Assembly: GCF_022829725.1 (NCBI RefSeq)
Contig: NZ_JAKSYG010000026.1
Location: forward strand, 1-64,000
Direction: 5' to 3'
Length of the DNA: 64,000 bases
Source: Methylobacterium sp. E-005
Lineage (GTDB): Bacteria > Pseudomonadota > Alphaproteobacteria > Rhizobiales > Beijerinckiaceae
The translations under genes and the position numbers were made by a program. Each line of letters begins with the position of its first letter. The first letter of the stretch is position 1. This document shows, one piece after another, positions 18,063-28,359 of the stretch. Under the pieces are notes generated by a model. It searched no databases. It was not told where the DNA came from and saw only the letters and a program-made list of their open reading frames with translations.

Positions 18063-19055
18063 TCACGCGGGTGAGCGGGGACCCCGGAATCCGGCAGATG
18101 CGGCGGCCAGGGAAGTCCCGGCCGAGAACCAGCGCTGCAACCGAGAGCGTTGCCGGGGCGGCGTTGGATCCGAGGCAGGCAGGGGCGGGGGCACGTAAAG
18201 CGGGCTGTCCGCGATCTGCCGCGTCTGATCGGCCAGTTCGATCAGGATCCGGCTCATGAGCGCGCGCCGCCGTGCCTGAATCGCGTCCGGATCGACCGCC
18301 TCCCGCCCGGGACGGAGCCGGACGAGGAATTCGGTGGCCGGCATCGCGACAAGGCTTTCGATCTCCAGATCGAGGAACGCGAGGGCGCCGAGTTCGAGCA
18401 TCATCAGCTCGAAGCTTGCCGGCACGAACACCCAATTGTGCGCGTCGATGTAATCGGGGACGCCGCTGTAGCGGAGCATCTGCCACGCGATCTCGACACC
18501 GTGGAGGAGTTCGGCCGGCTGGATGTCGCCCTCGAACCAGCCCGGGCAGCCGCCCTTGGTCGCCATCCGCAGGGCGTAGTCGAGGTGCGTGCGCGTGTCG
18601 TGCCGGTCGCGTCTGTCCTCGTAGGCCACGATCGCGTCGGCCGTGGTCGAGGGGTTTCGGTAGAAGTCGAAGCACTTGCGCTTGTCGGGGACCGCGAGGC
18701 GGAGGCTGCCCTCCGGCCGGAGCAGGGTGCGCGCACCCTGAAGGAACCGGATCACGTCGGTCGTGTGCTCGATGACGTGGCTCGCGATCACGGCGTCGAA
18801 CGTGCCGTGGTGCTCGGCCGGAACGGCGTCGATCATCGATCCGCCGTGCCAGACGAAATCGACCTCCTCGATCTGAGCGGTATCGACCCAGGAATCGGCT
18901 GCGTATTTGGCGACCAGATCCGCCCGGGTGGCGTGATCGAGGCTGAAGCTGTTCCAGCCCGCGCTGCGCGGCACCAGCGGATTGTGGGCCGGCCCGATCT
19001 CGATGACCTTGCTGGTCTTCGTCAGGCCGTCCAGGAGTTGCTGATTGCGATCCAT
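18063..19055 (-). CDS. Class I SAM-dependent methyltransferase
   Basis: About 330 residues. The SAM-binding core shows motif I as VIEIGPAHNPLVP, a FDAVIASHVIEHTTD block (motif IV region) and LLRPEGSLRLAVPDKR after it, the Methyltransf_11 layout. The C-terminal half has SGVPDYIDAHNWVFVPASFELMM, as in methyltransferases of glycan clusters; the tail is proline- and arginine-rich. I chose the ATG at 19053-19055 (MDRNQQLLDGL); a GTG at 19091 and an ATG at 19064 are alternatives. It runs antisense between pal and cpoB, splitting a group that is normally contiguous. Substrate unknown, possibly a sugar or glycolipid. Confidence 0.83.
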   Translation of the reverse strand: MDRNQQLLDGLTKTSKVIEIGPAHNPLVPRSAGWNSFSLDHATRADLVAKYAADSWVDTAQIEEVDFVWHGGSMIDAVPAEHHGTFDAVIASHVIEHTTDVIRFLQGARTLLRPEGSLRLAVPDKRKCFDFYRNPSTTADAIVAYEDRRDRHDTRTHLDYALRMATKGGCPGWFEGDIQPAELLHGVEIAWQMLRYSGVPDYIDAHNWVFVPASFELMMLELGALAFLDLEIESLVAMPATEFLVRLRPGREAVDPDAIQARRRALMSRILIELADQTRQIADSPLYVPPPLPASDPTPPRQRSRLQRWFSAGTSLAAASAGFRGPRSPA

Positions 19056-19091
19056 CAGCGCCATCGCCGCTGCAGAAGCACACTGACCCAC

Positions 19092-19543
19092 GCGAGGCGC
19101 GGGTGATCGGCCCTGCGACCGAACCCGCGGGCTCTGCGCGTCACGCGGGCAGGTCTGGTCGGCGGGCTCTTCACATCGACACGCTTCGTGGGGCCAGGCG
19201 CGGGGCCGGCCTCATATCGAGCGAAGGTATCGTGGAGCTTGCCGAGCAGATAAGATATTCGATATCTTTATAGATTTGCTTCAAGACGATTCTTCAACAT
19301 GAAGGACACTGCAGTCTCAAGAAATTCTGGAAAAACCGTAAGATTTCTCTCGAAGATCAGCCAGCGCCTCAGCGATACAGAATCTGAAATCGGGGGCGGG
19401 GAGTTCGGCAGGACCGAGAGCCTGATGACGGCGGGCCTCCGGTCTCCTCTGAGCGTCGCGACAGGGCTGAGCCCCGCCCCAGTTTTGCCGCGGACCGGCG
19501 CATCTGTTAGGGCCACGCGCCGCCATCGGACCGCAGCCACCCC
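19092..19543. other. Intergenic region upstream of cpoB
   Basis: 452 bases, locally AT-rich at 19240-19390. It contains a 7-base-arm palindrome AAGATAT-TCG-ATATCTT at 19252-19268, which could be an operator or weak hairpin. A short plus frame from 19299 (126 residues) overlaps cpoB in another frame and lacks family features, so I do not call it. Promoters for cpoB and the divergent methyltransferase should lie here. Confidence 0.5.
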
Positions 19544-20575
19544 ATGCTCGCCCGCCTTCGCACCCGTCTCGCCCTCGCCACCGCCCTCGGCACCGTGCTC
19601 CTCGGCCACCCGGCCGCCGCGCAGGACGCCTCCGAGCTGGTCGTGCGCCTCGGGCGCATCGAGAACCAGTCCCGCGTGATGGCGGGGCAGATCGAGACCC
19701 TCCAGTACGAGAACCGCCAGCTCAAGGAGCAGCTGCGCAAGTTCCAGGAGGACGTCGAGTTCCGCCTGAACGAGGGCAAGGGGGAGGGGAAGGGCGGCGG
19801 AAAGCCAGCCCCCGCAGCCGCCCCGTCCTCGGGGCCGGGCGGCACCGTCAACGGCGTCAATCCGGGTTCCGGGCGGCCGGGCAAGCGCGGCGACGCGTTC
19901 GATCCGTCGCAGGCCCCCGGCGCGCCGGGCGCGCCGATGCAGCTCGGCAGCACCCAGCCCTCCGTGCCCCTGCCGCCCCGGGAGGCCGCCCCGCCCCGCG
20001 AGGCTTTCGAGGCGACCGAAGCCGCGCCGCGGCCGCAGCGCCTGCCGCAAGGGGCCATCGAGGGCGAGGACGAGGACGCCGAGGCGGCCGCCCCCGGCTA
20101 CGACCAGCCGGTGGACCTGCGCCCGCCGGCCCGCACGGGGGCGATCCCGGCCCGCCCCTCGGAGAGCGTCGCCGCCACCCGGACGGGCGATCCGGCCGCC
20201 GATTACGAGGCCGCGGTCGAGCTGTACCGCGGCAAGCAGTACGAGCAGGCCGAGATGGGCCTGCGCCAGTTCATCCAGTCGCATCCCCGCGACAACCGCG
20301 TCGCCGGCGCCACCTACTGGCTCGGCGAGAGCTACCTGGCCCGCGGCCGCAACCGCGAGGCCGCCGAGCAATTCCTGAAGGTCTCGACCGACTACGCCCG
20401 CTCGAGCCAGGCCCCCGATGCCATGCTGAAGCTTGGCGTCACGCTCGCCGCCCTCGGCGCCCGCGAGCAGGCCTGCGCGACGCTCGCCGAACTGGACCGG
20501 AAATTCCCGAATGCGGGCGCGGGGATCCGCCAGGGCGTCGTGCGCGAGCTGAAGCGCGCCCGCTGCGGCGCCTGA
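19544..20575 (+). CDS. cpoB: Cell division coordinator CpoB (YbgF)
   Basis: Periplasmic protein linking Tol-Pal energy to peptidoglycan synthesis at division. 343 residues. A signal peptide ends near PAAAQDA (about residue 27). A coiled-coil trimerisation segment follows (LGRIENQSRVMAGQIETLQ..., about 35-75). A long Pro/Gly/Ala-rich linker (about 80-205) precedes the TPR region (about 220-343), with YEAAVELYRGKQYEQAEMGL, ATYWLGESYLARG and MLKLGVTLAALG. The linker is long compared with short-linker homologues. Two cysteines lie near the C-terminus. tilS follows 127 bases downstream. Confidence 0.93.
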   Translation: MLARLRTRLALATALGTVLLGHPAAAQDASELVVRLGRIENQSRVMAGQIETLQYENRQLKEQLRKFQEDVEFRLNEGKGEGKGGGKPAPAAAPSSGPGGTVNGVNPGSGRPGKRGDAFDPSQAPGAPGAPMQLGSTQPSVPLPPREAAPPREAFEATEAAPRPQRLPQGAIEGEDEDAEAAAPGYDQPVDLRPPARTGAIPARPSESVAATRTGDPAADYEAAVELYRGKQYEQAEMGLRQFIQSHPRDNRVAGATYWLGESYLARGRNREAAEQFLKVSTDYARSSQAPDAMLKLGVTLAALGAREQACATLAELDRKFPNAGAGIRQGVVRELKRARCGA

Positions 20576-20655
20576 GCAATCCGGCTTCCCGGGGGACTCA
20601 GCCCTTCGGCCGGGTGTCCGGGCGGGGCCGGACAGCGGGCTTTGCCCGAACCCAT

Positions 20656-20699
20656 CAGGGCTCCGCCCTGAACCTGCACAAGGTCACGGACCTTTTGAA
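20656..20699 (+). repeat. Bipartite hairpin repeat, copy 2
   Basis: CAGGGC-TCC-GCCCTG followed by AAGGTCACGGACCTT, the same two-hairpin module as copies at 10080-10124 and 26348-26391. Less conserved flanking sequence extends left to about 20600. It lies in the cpoB-tilS gap and ends only a few bases before the tilS ATG at 20703, so its second hairpin could mask the ribosome site. Confidence 0.75.
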
Positions 20700-20702
20700 T
20701 CC

Positions 20703-21827
20703 ATGACTGGCCGTGCGGACGATCCCGTTCTTCAGGCCCTCGAACCGTGGCTCGGGGGCGATGTCCTGCTCGCCGTCTCGGGGGGGGCCGATTCGCGCGC
20801 GCTGATGCATGCTGCCGCTGCGCTAGGAGCGCGCGTGCGGGTTGCCACCGTCGATCACGGCCTGCGGCCGGACGCGCGCGCGGAGGCCGAAGGCGTCGCC
20901 GCCGCCGCCCGGGCGCTCGGCCTGCCGCATGCGATCCTCGCCTGGGCGGGCGCGAAGCCCGGCACCGGCCTCCAGGCGGCGGCCCGGGCCGCCCGCTACC
21001 GGCTGCTCGCCGCCCATGCCGCCGCGATCGGTGCCGAACGCGTTCTCACCGGTCATACCCTGGACGACCAAGCCGAGACCGTGCTGATGCGGCTCGCCGC
21101 CGGCAGCGGTCCCGCCGGGCTCGCCGGCATGCACGCCGCCCGGCCGCTCGCTCCGGGAATCGGTCTGGGGCGGCCCTTTCTCGCCCTGCCCAAGGCCGCG
21201 CTGGTCGCGTGGTGCGAAGCCCGCGGCATCCCCTACCTGCGCGATCCCGGCAACGCCGATCCGCGCTTCGCCCGCGGCCGCCTGCGCGCGGCCTGGCCGA
21301 TCCTGGAGCGCGAGGGGCTGACCCCCGGCCGCCTCGCCCGCCTTGCCCAGCGTGCCGCCCGTGACGAGGCGGCTTTGCGCGCCGCCGCCGGCCAGGCCCT
21401 CGACGCCGCGCGGCTCCCGGCGGCGGACGGCACCCTGCGCCTCGACGGAACCGTCCTGGCGGCCCTGCCGGAGGCGATCGCCCTGCGCTGCCTCGACAGC
21501 GCCCTGACCCGGGCAGGTGCGGCGCCTCGCCGGCTCGAACGGCTCGAAGCCCTGGTTCTCGAAGCGCTGTTGCCGGCCCTGCGGCGTCGGGCGGCGATCC
21601 GGCGTAGCCTCGCGGGATTCCTGATCGCCACGGACACCGCCGGCTTGGTGAGCCTCGACCCCGCGCCACCCCGCCGGGTGAGGGCGAAGAGTGCTGCCCT
21701 CGCCGCAGGGGGGTCGCCATTACTTGGCAAGGGAGAGCCCCCCGCCTACATTGGCGAGGTGTGCACGGATGGACCGGCCAAGCCGGGCGAGGCGTCCGTC
21801 CCGGGGGTCGCACACGCCAAGGATTGA
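20703..21827 (+). CDS. tilS: tRNA(Ile) lysidine synthetase
   Basis: Converts the wobble cytidine of the AUA-reading tRNA-Ile to lysidine, using ATP and lysine. 374 residues. The PP-loop motif reads VSGGADSRALMH (residues about 25-36), with the family's SGGxDS core. TVDHGLRPDA and LTGHTLDDQAETVLMRL are two further catalytic-core motifs, and YLRDPGNADPRFARGRLR follows. The C-terminal 130 residues are poorly conserved and I do not see a clear TilS-C domain; the last 45 (from about LAAGGSPLLG) look like an extension. Its stop is 3 bases before the ftsH ATG, so the two are surely co-transcribed. Confidence 0.93.
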   Translation: MTGRADDPVLQALEPWLGGDVLLAVSGGADSRALMHAAAALGARVRVATVDHGLRPDARAEAEGVAAAARALGLPHAILAWAGAKPGTGLQAAARAARYRLLAAHAAAIGAERVLTGHTLDDQAETVLMRLAAGSGPAGLAGMHAARPLAPGIGLGRPFLALPKAALVAWCEARGIPYLRDPGNADPRFARGRLRAAWPILEREGLTPGRLARLAQRAARDEAALRAAAGQALDAARLPAADGTLRLDGTVLAALPEAIALRCLDSALTRAGAAPRRLERLEALVLEALLPALRRRAAIRRSLAGFLIATDTAGLVSLDPAPPRRVRAKSAALAAGGSPLLGKGEPPAYIGEVCTDGPAKPGEASVPGVAHAKD

Positions 21828-21830
21828 TCG

Positions 21831-23753
<1,923 letters not shown>

Positions 23754-23777
23754 GCCTCGCCGCTTGGAGGAACGTAG

Positions 23778-23801
23778 AGGGCGCCGCGAGGCGCCCTTTT
23801 T
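23778..23801 (+). terminator. Rho-independent terminator after ftsH
   Basis: A perfect 8-base stem (AGGGCGCC/GGCGCCCT) closes a GCGA tetraloop and is followed by TTTTT. It lies 24 bases after the ftsH stop and should end the cpoB-tilS-ftsH transcript, so the following TSUP and glmM genes need their own promoter. Confidence 0.92.
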
Positions 23802-24023
23802 CGTGCCGGATAGCGGGGTGGACCCGGCGCGCGTCTTCCTCTCACCTCCGCGGGGGGAGGGCGATACAGGTCCGCCGGGCTCGATTCCCAGGTGACAAAC
23901 CAATCTCGCTGTCGGCAAATGGCTGCATCGGCTTGGTCGCAGGACTCCGCGCCGTCCGACTCCGCGCCATCCGGCGAATCGGAAAACACAGGGTCTCACT
24001 CCACAAGGCGCAGCCCACCCGCC

Positions 24024-24770
24024 ATGCCGGTCTCGACCTACCTCGTCGTCGCCCTCGGCGCGGTCGTCGCCGGCTTCGTGCAGGGTCTCTCGGGCTTCGC
24101 CTTCGGGCTCGTCTCCCTGTCGTTCTGGGCCTGGGTGCTCGATCCGAAGCTCGCCGCCTTCCTGGCGGTGTCCGGGGCCTTCACGGGTCAGGTCGTCGCC
24201 GTCCTCTCGGTGCGGCGCGGCTTCGATCTCAAGCGGCTGGCGCCCTTCGTGCTCGGCGGCCTCGCCGGCATCCCCCTCGGCCTCCTCCTGCTGCCGCGGC
24301 TCGACGCCGACTGGTTCAAGGTGATCCTCGGAGTGCTGCTGCTCGTCTGGTGTCCGGCGATGCTGCTCGCGAGAAACCTGCCCCGCGTCACCGTGGGCGG
24401 CCGGTTCGCCGACGCGCTGGTCGGCCTCGGCGGCGGCCTGATGGGCGCGCTCGGCGGGTTCACGGGGGTGCTGCCGACCCTCTGGTGCACCCTGCGCCGC
24501 TACGAGCGCGACGTGCAGCGCGCCGTGATCCAGAACTTCAACCTCGCCATGCTCAGCGTCACGGTCGTCACCTATGTCGCCTCCGGTCTCGTCACCCGGG
24601 CGATGCTGCCGATGCTGGCCGTGGTGCTGCCGGCCATGCTGATCCCGACACTGCTCGGCGCGCGGATCTATCTCGGCATCAGCGAGGCGGCGTTTCGCAC
24701 CCTGGTTCTGAGCCTTCTGACGCTCTCGGGCCTTGTCCTGGTCGGTGCATCGCTGCCGCGGATCCTGTAA
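24024..24770 (+). CDS. TSUP-family (TauE/SafE) membrane permease
   Basis: About 248 residues, almost all in hydrophobic helices (seven or eight). The N-terminal AGFVQGLSGFAFGLVSL and central GGGLMGALGGFTGVLPTLW segments form the internal repeat of the TSUP family, exporters or importers of sulfite, sulfonates or related organic anions. I chose the ATG at 24024 (MPVSTYLVVALG), where the hydrophobic core starts; the frame is open to 23892. It lies between ftsH and glmM, where other alphaproteobacteria often have no gene or folP. Substrate unknown. Confidence 0.87.
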   Translation: MPVSTYLVVALGAVVAGFVQGLSGFAFGLVSLSFWAWVLDPKLAAFLAVSGAFTGQVVAVLSVRRGFDLKRLAPFVLGGLAGIPLGLLLLPRLDADWFKVILGVLLLVWCPAMLLARNLPRVTVGGRFADALVGLGGGLMGALGGFTGVLPTLWCTLRRYERDVQRAVIQNFNLAMLSVTVVTYVASGLVTRAMLPMLAVVLPAMLIPTLLGARIYLGISEAAFRTLVLSLLTLSGLVLVGASLPRIL

Positions 24771-24911
24771 GGTCTGTCAGGGCCTTGGCCCCATTTCGAC
24801 CGCCTTTGTCGGGAAGCACCCCTCTAACGCCGCCGGCCGATCGGCATCCGGCGTAAACGATTGTCTGCTAAGCCTTGTTCGGCAGTGAGACCGGACCCCG
24901 GAGACGACCTC

Positions 24912-26252
24912 GTGCGCAAGTATTTCGGAACCGACGGGATCCGCGGCCGCGCCAACGGCGTGATCACCCCCGAACTCGCCCTCAAGGTGGGTCAGGCGGC
25001 GGGCCTCGTGTTTCAGCGCGGCGACCACCGCCACCGGGTGGTGATCGGCAAGGATACGCGCCTGTCCGGCTACATGATCGAGACCGCCCTGATCTCGGGC
25101 TTCACCTCGGTCGGGATGGACGTGCTGCAGCTCGGCCCGGTGCCGACGCCGGCCGTCGCCATGCTGACCCGCTCGATGCGGGCCGATCTCGGCGTGATGA
25201 TCTCGGCCTCGCACAACCCGTTCGAGGACAACGGCATCAAGCTGTTCGGGCCCGACGGGTTCAAGCTCAACGACGCGATCGAGCGCGAGATCGAAGTTCT
25301 GATCGACGCTGACATGCACAAGCGCCTGTCCGGCTCCAACGATCTCGGACGGGCCAAGCGGATCGAGAGCGTGCATGCCCGCTACATCGAGTTCGCCAAG
25401 CGCACCCTGCCGCGGCAGGTGACCCTGGAGGGTCTACGGGTCGTCGTCGACTGCGCCAACGGAGCCGCCTACCGGGTCGCCCCCGAGACCCTGTGGGAAC
25501 TCGGCGCCGAGGTGATCGCGATCGGCACCGAGCCGGACGGGTTCAACATCAACCGGGACGTCGGCTCGACCGCCCCGGCCGCGCTGGTCGCCAAGGTGCG
25601 CGAGCGCCGGGCCGATATCGGCATCGCGCTGGACGGCGATGCCGACCGGGTTCTGATCGTCGACGAGAAGGGGCAGGTGGTCGACGGCGACCAGCTCATG
25701 GCGGTGGTCGCCCGCTCCTGGAAGGAGGACGAGCGCCTGACCCAGCCGGGGGTCGTGGCCACGATCATGTCGAATCTCGGCCTGGAGCGCTATCTCGGCG
25801 GCCTCGGGCTGACGCTCGCCCGCACCGCCGTGGGCGACCGCTACGTCCTCGAGCATATGCGCGAGCACGGCTACAACCTCGGTGGCGAGCAATCCGGCCA
25901 CATCATCATGTCGGATTACACCACCACCGGGGACGGCCTCGTGGCGGCGCTCCAGCTCCTGAGCGTGGTGCAGCGCCAGAACCGGCCGGTGAGCGAAGTC
26001 TGTCACTGCTTCGATCCGCTGCCGCAGATCCTCAAGAACGTGCGCTACAAGGCCGGCGAGCCGCTCCGCCAGGACAGCGTCGTGAGTGCGATCGAGCACG
26101 CCCGCGAGCGGCTCGGCAATGCCGGCCGCCTCGTGATCCGTCCCTCCGGCACCGAGCCGGTAATCCGCGTGATGGCCGAGGGCGACGACCGCGGCCTCGT
26201 CAACGACGTCGTCGACGAGGTGGTCGACGCCGTGACCCGCGCCGCGGCCTGA
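24912..26252 (+). CDS. glmM: Phosphoglucosamine mutase
   Basis: Converts glucosamine-6-phosphate to glucosamine-1-phosphate, feeding UDP-GlcNAc for peptidoglycan and lipid A. 446 residues from a GTG at 24912, giving (V)[11 protein letters not shown], the exact N-terminal family signature; CCGGAGACGA provides the ribosome site. The active-site phosphoserine lies in [13 protein letters not shown] (about residue 102). The metal-binding loop is [10 protein letters not shown] (about 243-252), the sugar-binding loop is GGEQSGHII, and the phosphate-binding loop is [12 protein letters not shown] near the C-terminus. The upstream frame to 24861 is not needed. Confidence 0.96.
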   Translation: MRKYFGTDGIRGRANGVITPELALKVGQAAGLVFQRGDHRHRVVIGKDTRLSGYMIETALISGFTSVGMDVLQLGPVPTPAVAMLTRSMRADLGVMISASHNPFEDNGIKLFGPDGFKLNDAIEREIEVLIDADMHKRLSGSNDLGRAKRIESVHARYIEFAKRTLPRQVTLEGLRVVVDCANGAAYRVAPETLWELGAEVIAIGTEPDGFNINRDVGSTAPAALVAKVRERRADIGIALDGDADRVLIVDEKGQVVDGDQLMAVVARSWKEDERLTQPGVVATIMSNLGLERYLGGLGLTLARTAVGDRYVLEHMREHGYNLGGEQSGHIIMSDYTTTGDGLVAALQLLSVVQRQNRPVSEVCHCFDPLPQILKNVRYKAGEPLRQDSVVSAIEHARERLGNAGRLVIRPSGTEPVIRVMAEGDDRGLVNDVVDEVVDAVTRAAA

Positions 26253-26347
26253 GGCCGGGGTTTCCAGAGGGCTCAGCCCTTTGGCGAGGTTCGGGGGCGG
26301 AGCCCCCGAGACCCGGGCTTTGCCCGACACCGGACAACGTCCGGCAC

Positions 26348-26391
26348 CAGGGCGCTGCCCTGGACCCGCACAAGGTCTCGGACCTTCTGAA
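26348..26391 (+). repeat. Bipartite hairpin repeat, copy 3
   Basis: CAGGGCGCTGCCCTG followed by AAGGTCTCGGACCTT, nearly the same as copies at 10080-10124 and 20656-20699. Upstream, 26264-26347 holds two further GC-rich hairpins (around GGGGGCGGAGCCCCC and CCGGACAACGTCCGG), so the complete element here spans about 26264-26391. It sits between glmM and the convergent MmcQ/YjbR gene. Confidence 0.8.
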
Positions 26392-26407
26392 ACCGGGGCT
26401 TGGGTGC

Positions 26408-26740
26408 TCAGTCGTAGGCGGCGCTCAAGTCCGGCGGCGCCGTCATCCGCCACGCCGCCAGGAGCGCGGTGCGGAGCGTCTCCTCCTCGCACAGGTCGAG
26501 ATCGAGGTTGGTCCAGCCCCGGCGGCCCCAGGCCCCGTCGAGGGGCGTGAACAGGTCCGGCTCAGCCTCGCACAGGGCGGCCTGATCGTCGGGCGCGAGC
26601 CGCAGGACCACCCGCGCCTCTTCGACCCATAGGGTCGCGAAGACCCGGCCGCCGACGCGGAAATCCGGATTGCCGCTATGGGCGCCCGCCACCGCCTCGG
26701 GCAGCAGCAGCGCCAGGATGCGCACGTCTTCCGGGAGCAT
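26408..26740 (-). CDS. MmcQ/YjbR-family protein
   Basis: 110 residues of the small CyaY-like-fold family named MmcQ or YjbR. Typical blocks are ALLLPEAVAGAHSGNPDFRVGGRVFATLW, VLRLAPDDQAALCEAEPDLF and GWTNLDLDLCEEETLRTALLAAWRM. Members are often annotated as DNA-binding, but the biochemical role is not settled. Start ATG at 26738-26740. The stop lies close to the hairpin repeat downstream of the convergent glmM. Confidence 0.88.
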   Translation of the reverse strand: MLPEDVRILALLLPEAVAGAHSGNPDFRVGGRVFATLWVEEARVVLRLAPDDQAALCEAEPDLFTPLDGAWGRRGWTNLDLDLCEEETLRTALLAAWRMTAPPDLSAAYD

Positions 26741-26927
26741 CGGCGTCTCAGCCTGCTTGGCCCGGCCGAGGCCGGTTCCGTTGTGAGGAGCGCGGCGGAG
26801 AGCTCATGCGGATGACCTCACGTGCACAATGATCCTGAGGGCGCGATGGTGCATGACGTCGGACACACACCAATATTTGAGGAACGGTGGTCTGCGTAGA
26901 AGGGTCGAAAACAGGCAAGCCTAAGAC

Positions 26928-26939
26928 TTAACGTTAAGC
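26928..26939. promoter_or_regulatory. 12-base palindrome upstream of outer-membrane gene
   Basis: CTTAACGTTAAG is a perfect palindrome in an AT-rich stretch about 90 bases before the ATG at 27031. The position suits an operator, but I cannot name a regulator. Confidence 0.35.
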
Positions 26940-27030
26940 CGGATTTAAGACGTTACCCGCATTCTTCACAGGGTAAACCCCGAGCACGCACATGGAGTGT
27001 CGGGCTCACGAGTTCAGTAAAGGAATTCTT

Positions 27031-28017
27031 ATGGCCCGCTCCAAGCTCAACGCTTTGGTGCGTAGCCTGACGCTCGTAGCGAGCGTCGGCGCGCCCTGCC
27101 TCGCCGCTGCGGCGGACCTGCTGCCCCCGCCTCCCCCTCCTCCCCCCGAGCCGATCGAAGTCGGCGGCGGCTGGTACCTGCGCGGTGACGTCGGCGCCAG
27201 CGTCTACACCCGCCCGAAATACAGCGAGGCCTACGATTACACCGGCTATCCGGACGCCAACCGGTCCTTCGGCAACGTGATCGGCGGCGGTGGCTTCGCG
27301 GGCGTCGGCGTCGGTTATCAGTTTACCCCGTTCTTCCGCGGTGACATCACCGGTGAGTACCGCTACGCCACCGGCCTGCGTGGCAGCGAGTACTACCGCG
27401 GCCCGGATTACGATGATGGCCTCGGCTCCTACGGCGTCAACAAGTCGAGCGGCAACTTCGACTCCGCCGTGGTGCTGGCCAACGCGTATTTCGACCTCGG
27501 CACGTGGTACGGCATCACGCCGTTCATCGGCGGCGGCGTCGGCTACGCCTTCAACCACGTCTCGTCCTACTCGACCAACCAGCAGTTCACGAGCCCGAGC
27601 TACGGCTACGATTACGGCAACCCGGTCTATGGCTGCGATTGCGGTGCGCCGTCCTACAACTACAAGCCGGTTTACGACGCGAACGGCAACGCGGTGTACA
27701 ACACCAACAGCGGCAGCAAGTTCTACAAGGACAAGACCAGCGGCAGCTTCGCCTGGGCGCTCCATGCCGGTCTCGCCTACAACGTCACCGACGCGCTCAA
27801 GATCGAGCTGGCCTACCGCTACCTGAACCTCGGCAAGGCCGAGACCGGCGCCGGCTACGTGCCGTGCTGCACCGGAAGCCTGCAGGCGATCAAGGTGAAG
27901 GACATCGAGGCGCACGATGTGAAGATCGGCCTGCGCTACTACCTCGGCGGCGTCGTCGCCGCCCCGCTGCCGCCGCTGATGCCGGAGCCGGTCGGCCCGC
28001 TGGTGCGCAAGTACTGA
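27031..28017 (+). CDS. Outer-membrane beta-barrel protein, Omp25/RopB type
   Basis: 328 residues. A signal peptide (cleavage near AAAADLLPPP) leads into a proline-rich spacer (PPPPPPPPEPIEVGGG), then a barrel with alternating aromatic strands (GWYLRGDVGASVY, FAGVGVGYQFTPFFRGDITGEYRY, ITPFIGGGVGYAFNHVS, LKIELAYRYLNLGKAE). An insert rich in Tyr, Asn and Cys (about 185-245, with YGCDCG and PCC nearby) is unusual and may be a surface loop. It ends GLRYYLGG followed by a proline-rich tail, so the usual terminal aromatic signature is not the last residue. ATG at 27031 after AAAGGAATT; strong terminator downstream. Confidence 0.87.
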   Translation: MARSKLNALVRSLTLVASVGAPCLAAAADLLPPPPPPPPEPIEVGGGWYLRGDVGASVYTRPKYSEAYDYTGYPDANRSFGNVIGGGGFAGVGVGYQFTPFFRGDITGEYRYATGLRGSEYYRGPDYDDGLGSYGVNKSSGNFDSAVVLANAYFDLGTWYGITPFIGGGVGYAFNHVSSYSTNQQFTSPSYGYDYGNPVYGCDCGAPSYNYKPVYDANGNAVYNTNSGSKFYKDKTSGSFAWALHAGLAYNVTDALKIELAYRYLNLGKAETGAGYVPCCTGSLQAIKVKDIEAHDVKIGLRYYLGGVVAAPLPPLMPEPVGPLVRKY

Positions 28018-28089
28018 TCACATCCCGAACGCTCTCCGCCGCCGTGGATATGGGTTCGGCGGAGCGCGTGTCAGATCCCAGACCTGAAA

Positions 28090-28122
28090 CCGCGCCCGAT
28101 CGCACCGATCGGGCGCGGTTTT
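28090..28122 (+). terminator. Rho-independent terminator after outer-membrane gene
   Basis: A perfect 13-base stem (CCGCGCCCGATCG and its complement) with a 3-base loop, flanked by AAA before and TTTT after. The A and T flanks make it potentially bidirectional. It separates the barrel gene from the AT-richer heptose cluster. Confidence 0.92.
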
Positions 28123-28359
28123 CTGTTGTGGTTGCGGATGTAGTCCATTCAAGTCAGTCCGTCGTAGCGATCACGTTCACGCTTGGCGATGGAACTAAGC
28201 CGCTACACACCGCTGGCCGGAGCCGAGATCGGGCACGACGCTCGATGATGTGCTCAACGACTGAAGGAAGAGAGGAATAGGGGGCGCCTTGGTCGGCGTT
28301 GCCGTCGAGATGCGGCGTTTCAGCAATCTCTCGGGAGGCAAGGCTTACAGATTTGAAAC

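Noticed and set aside
19299..19679. 126-codon plus frame upstream of cpoB
   Set aside because: Overlaps cpoB in another frame and has no domain; cpoB has clear support.
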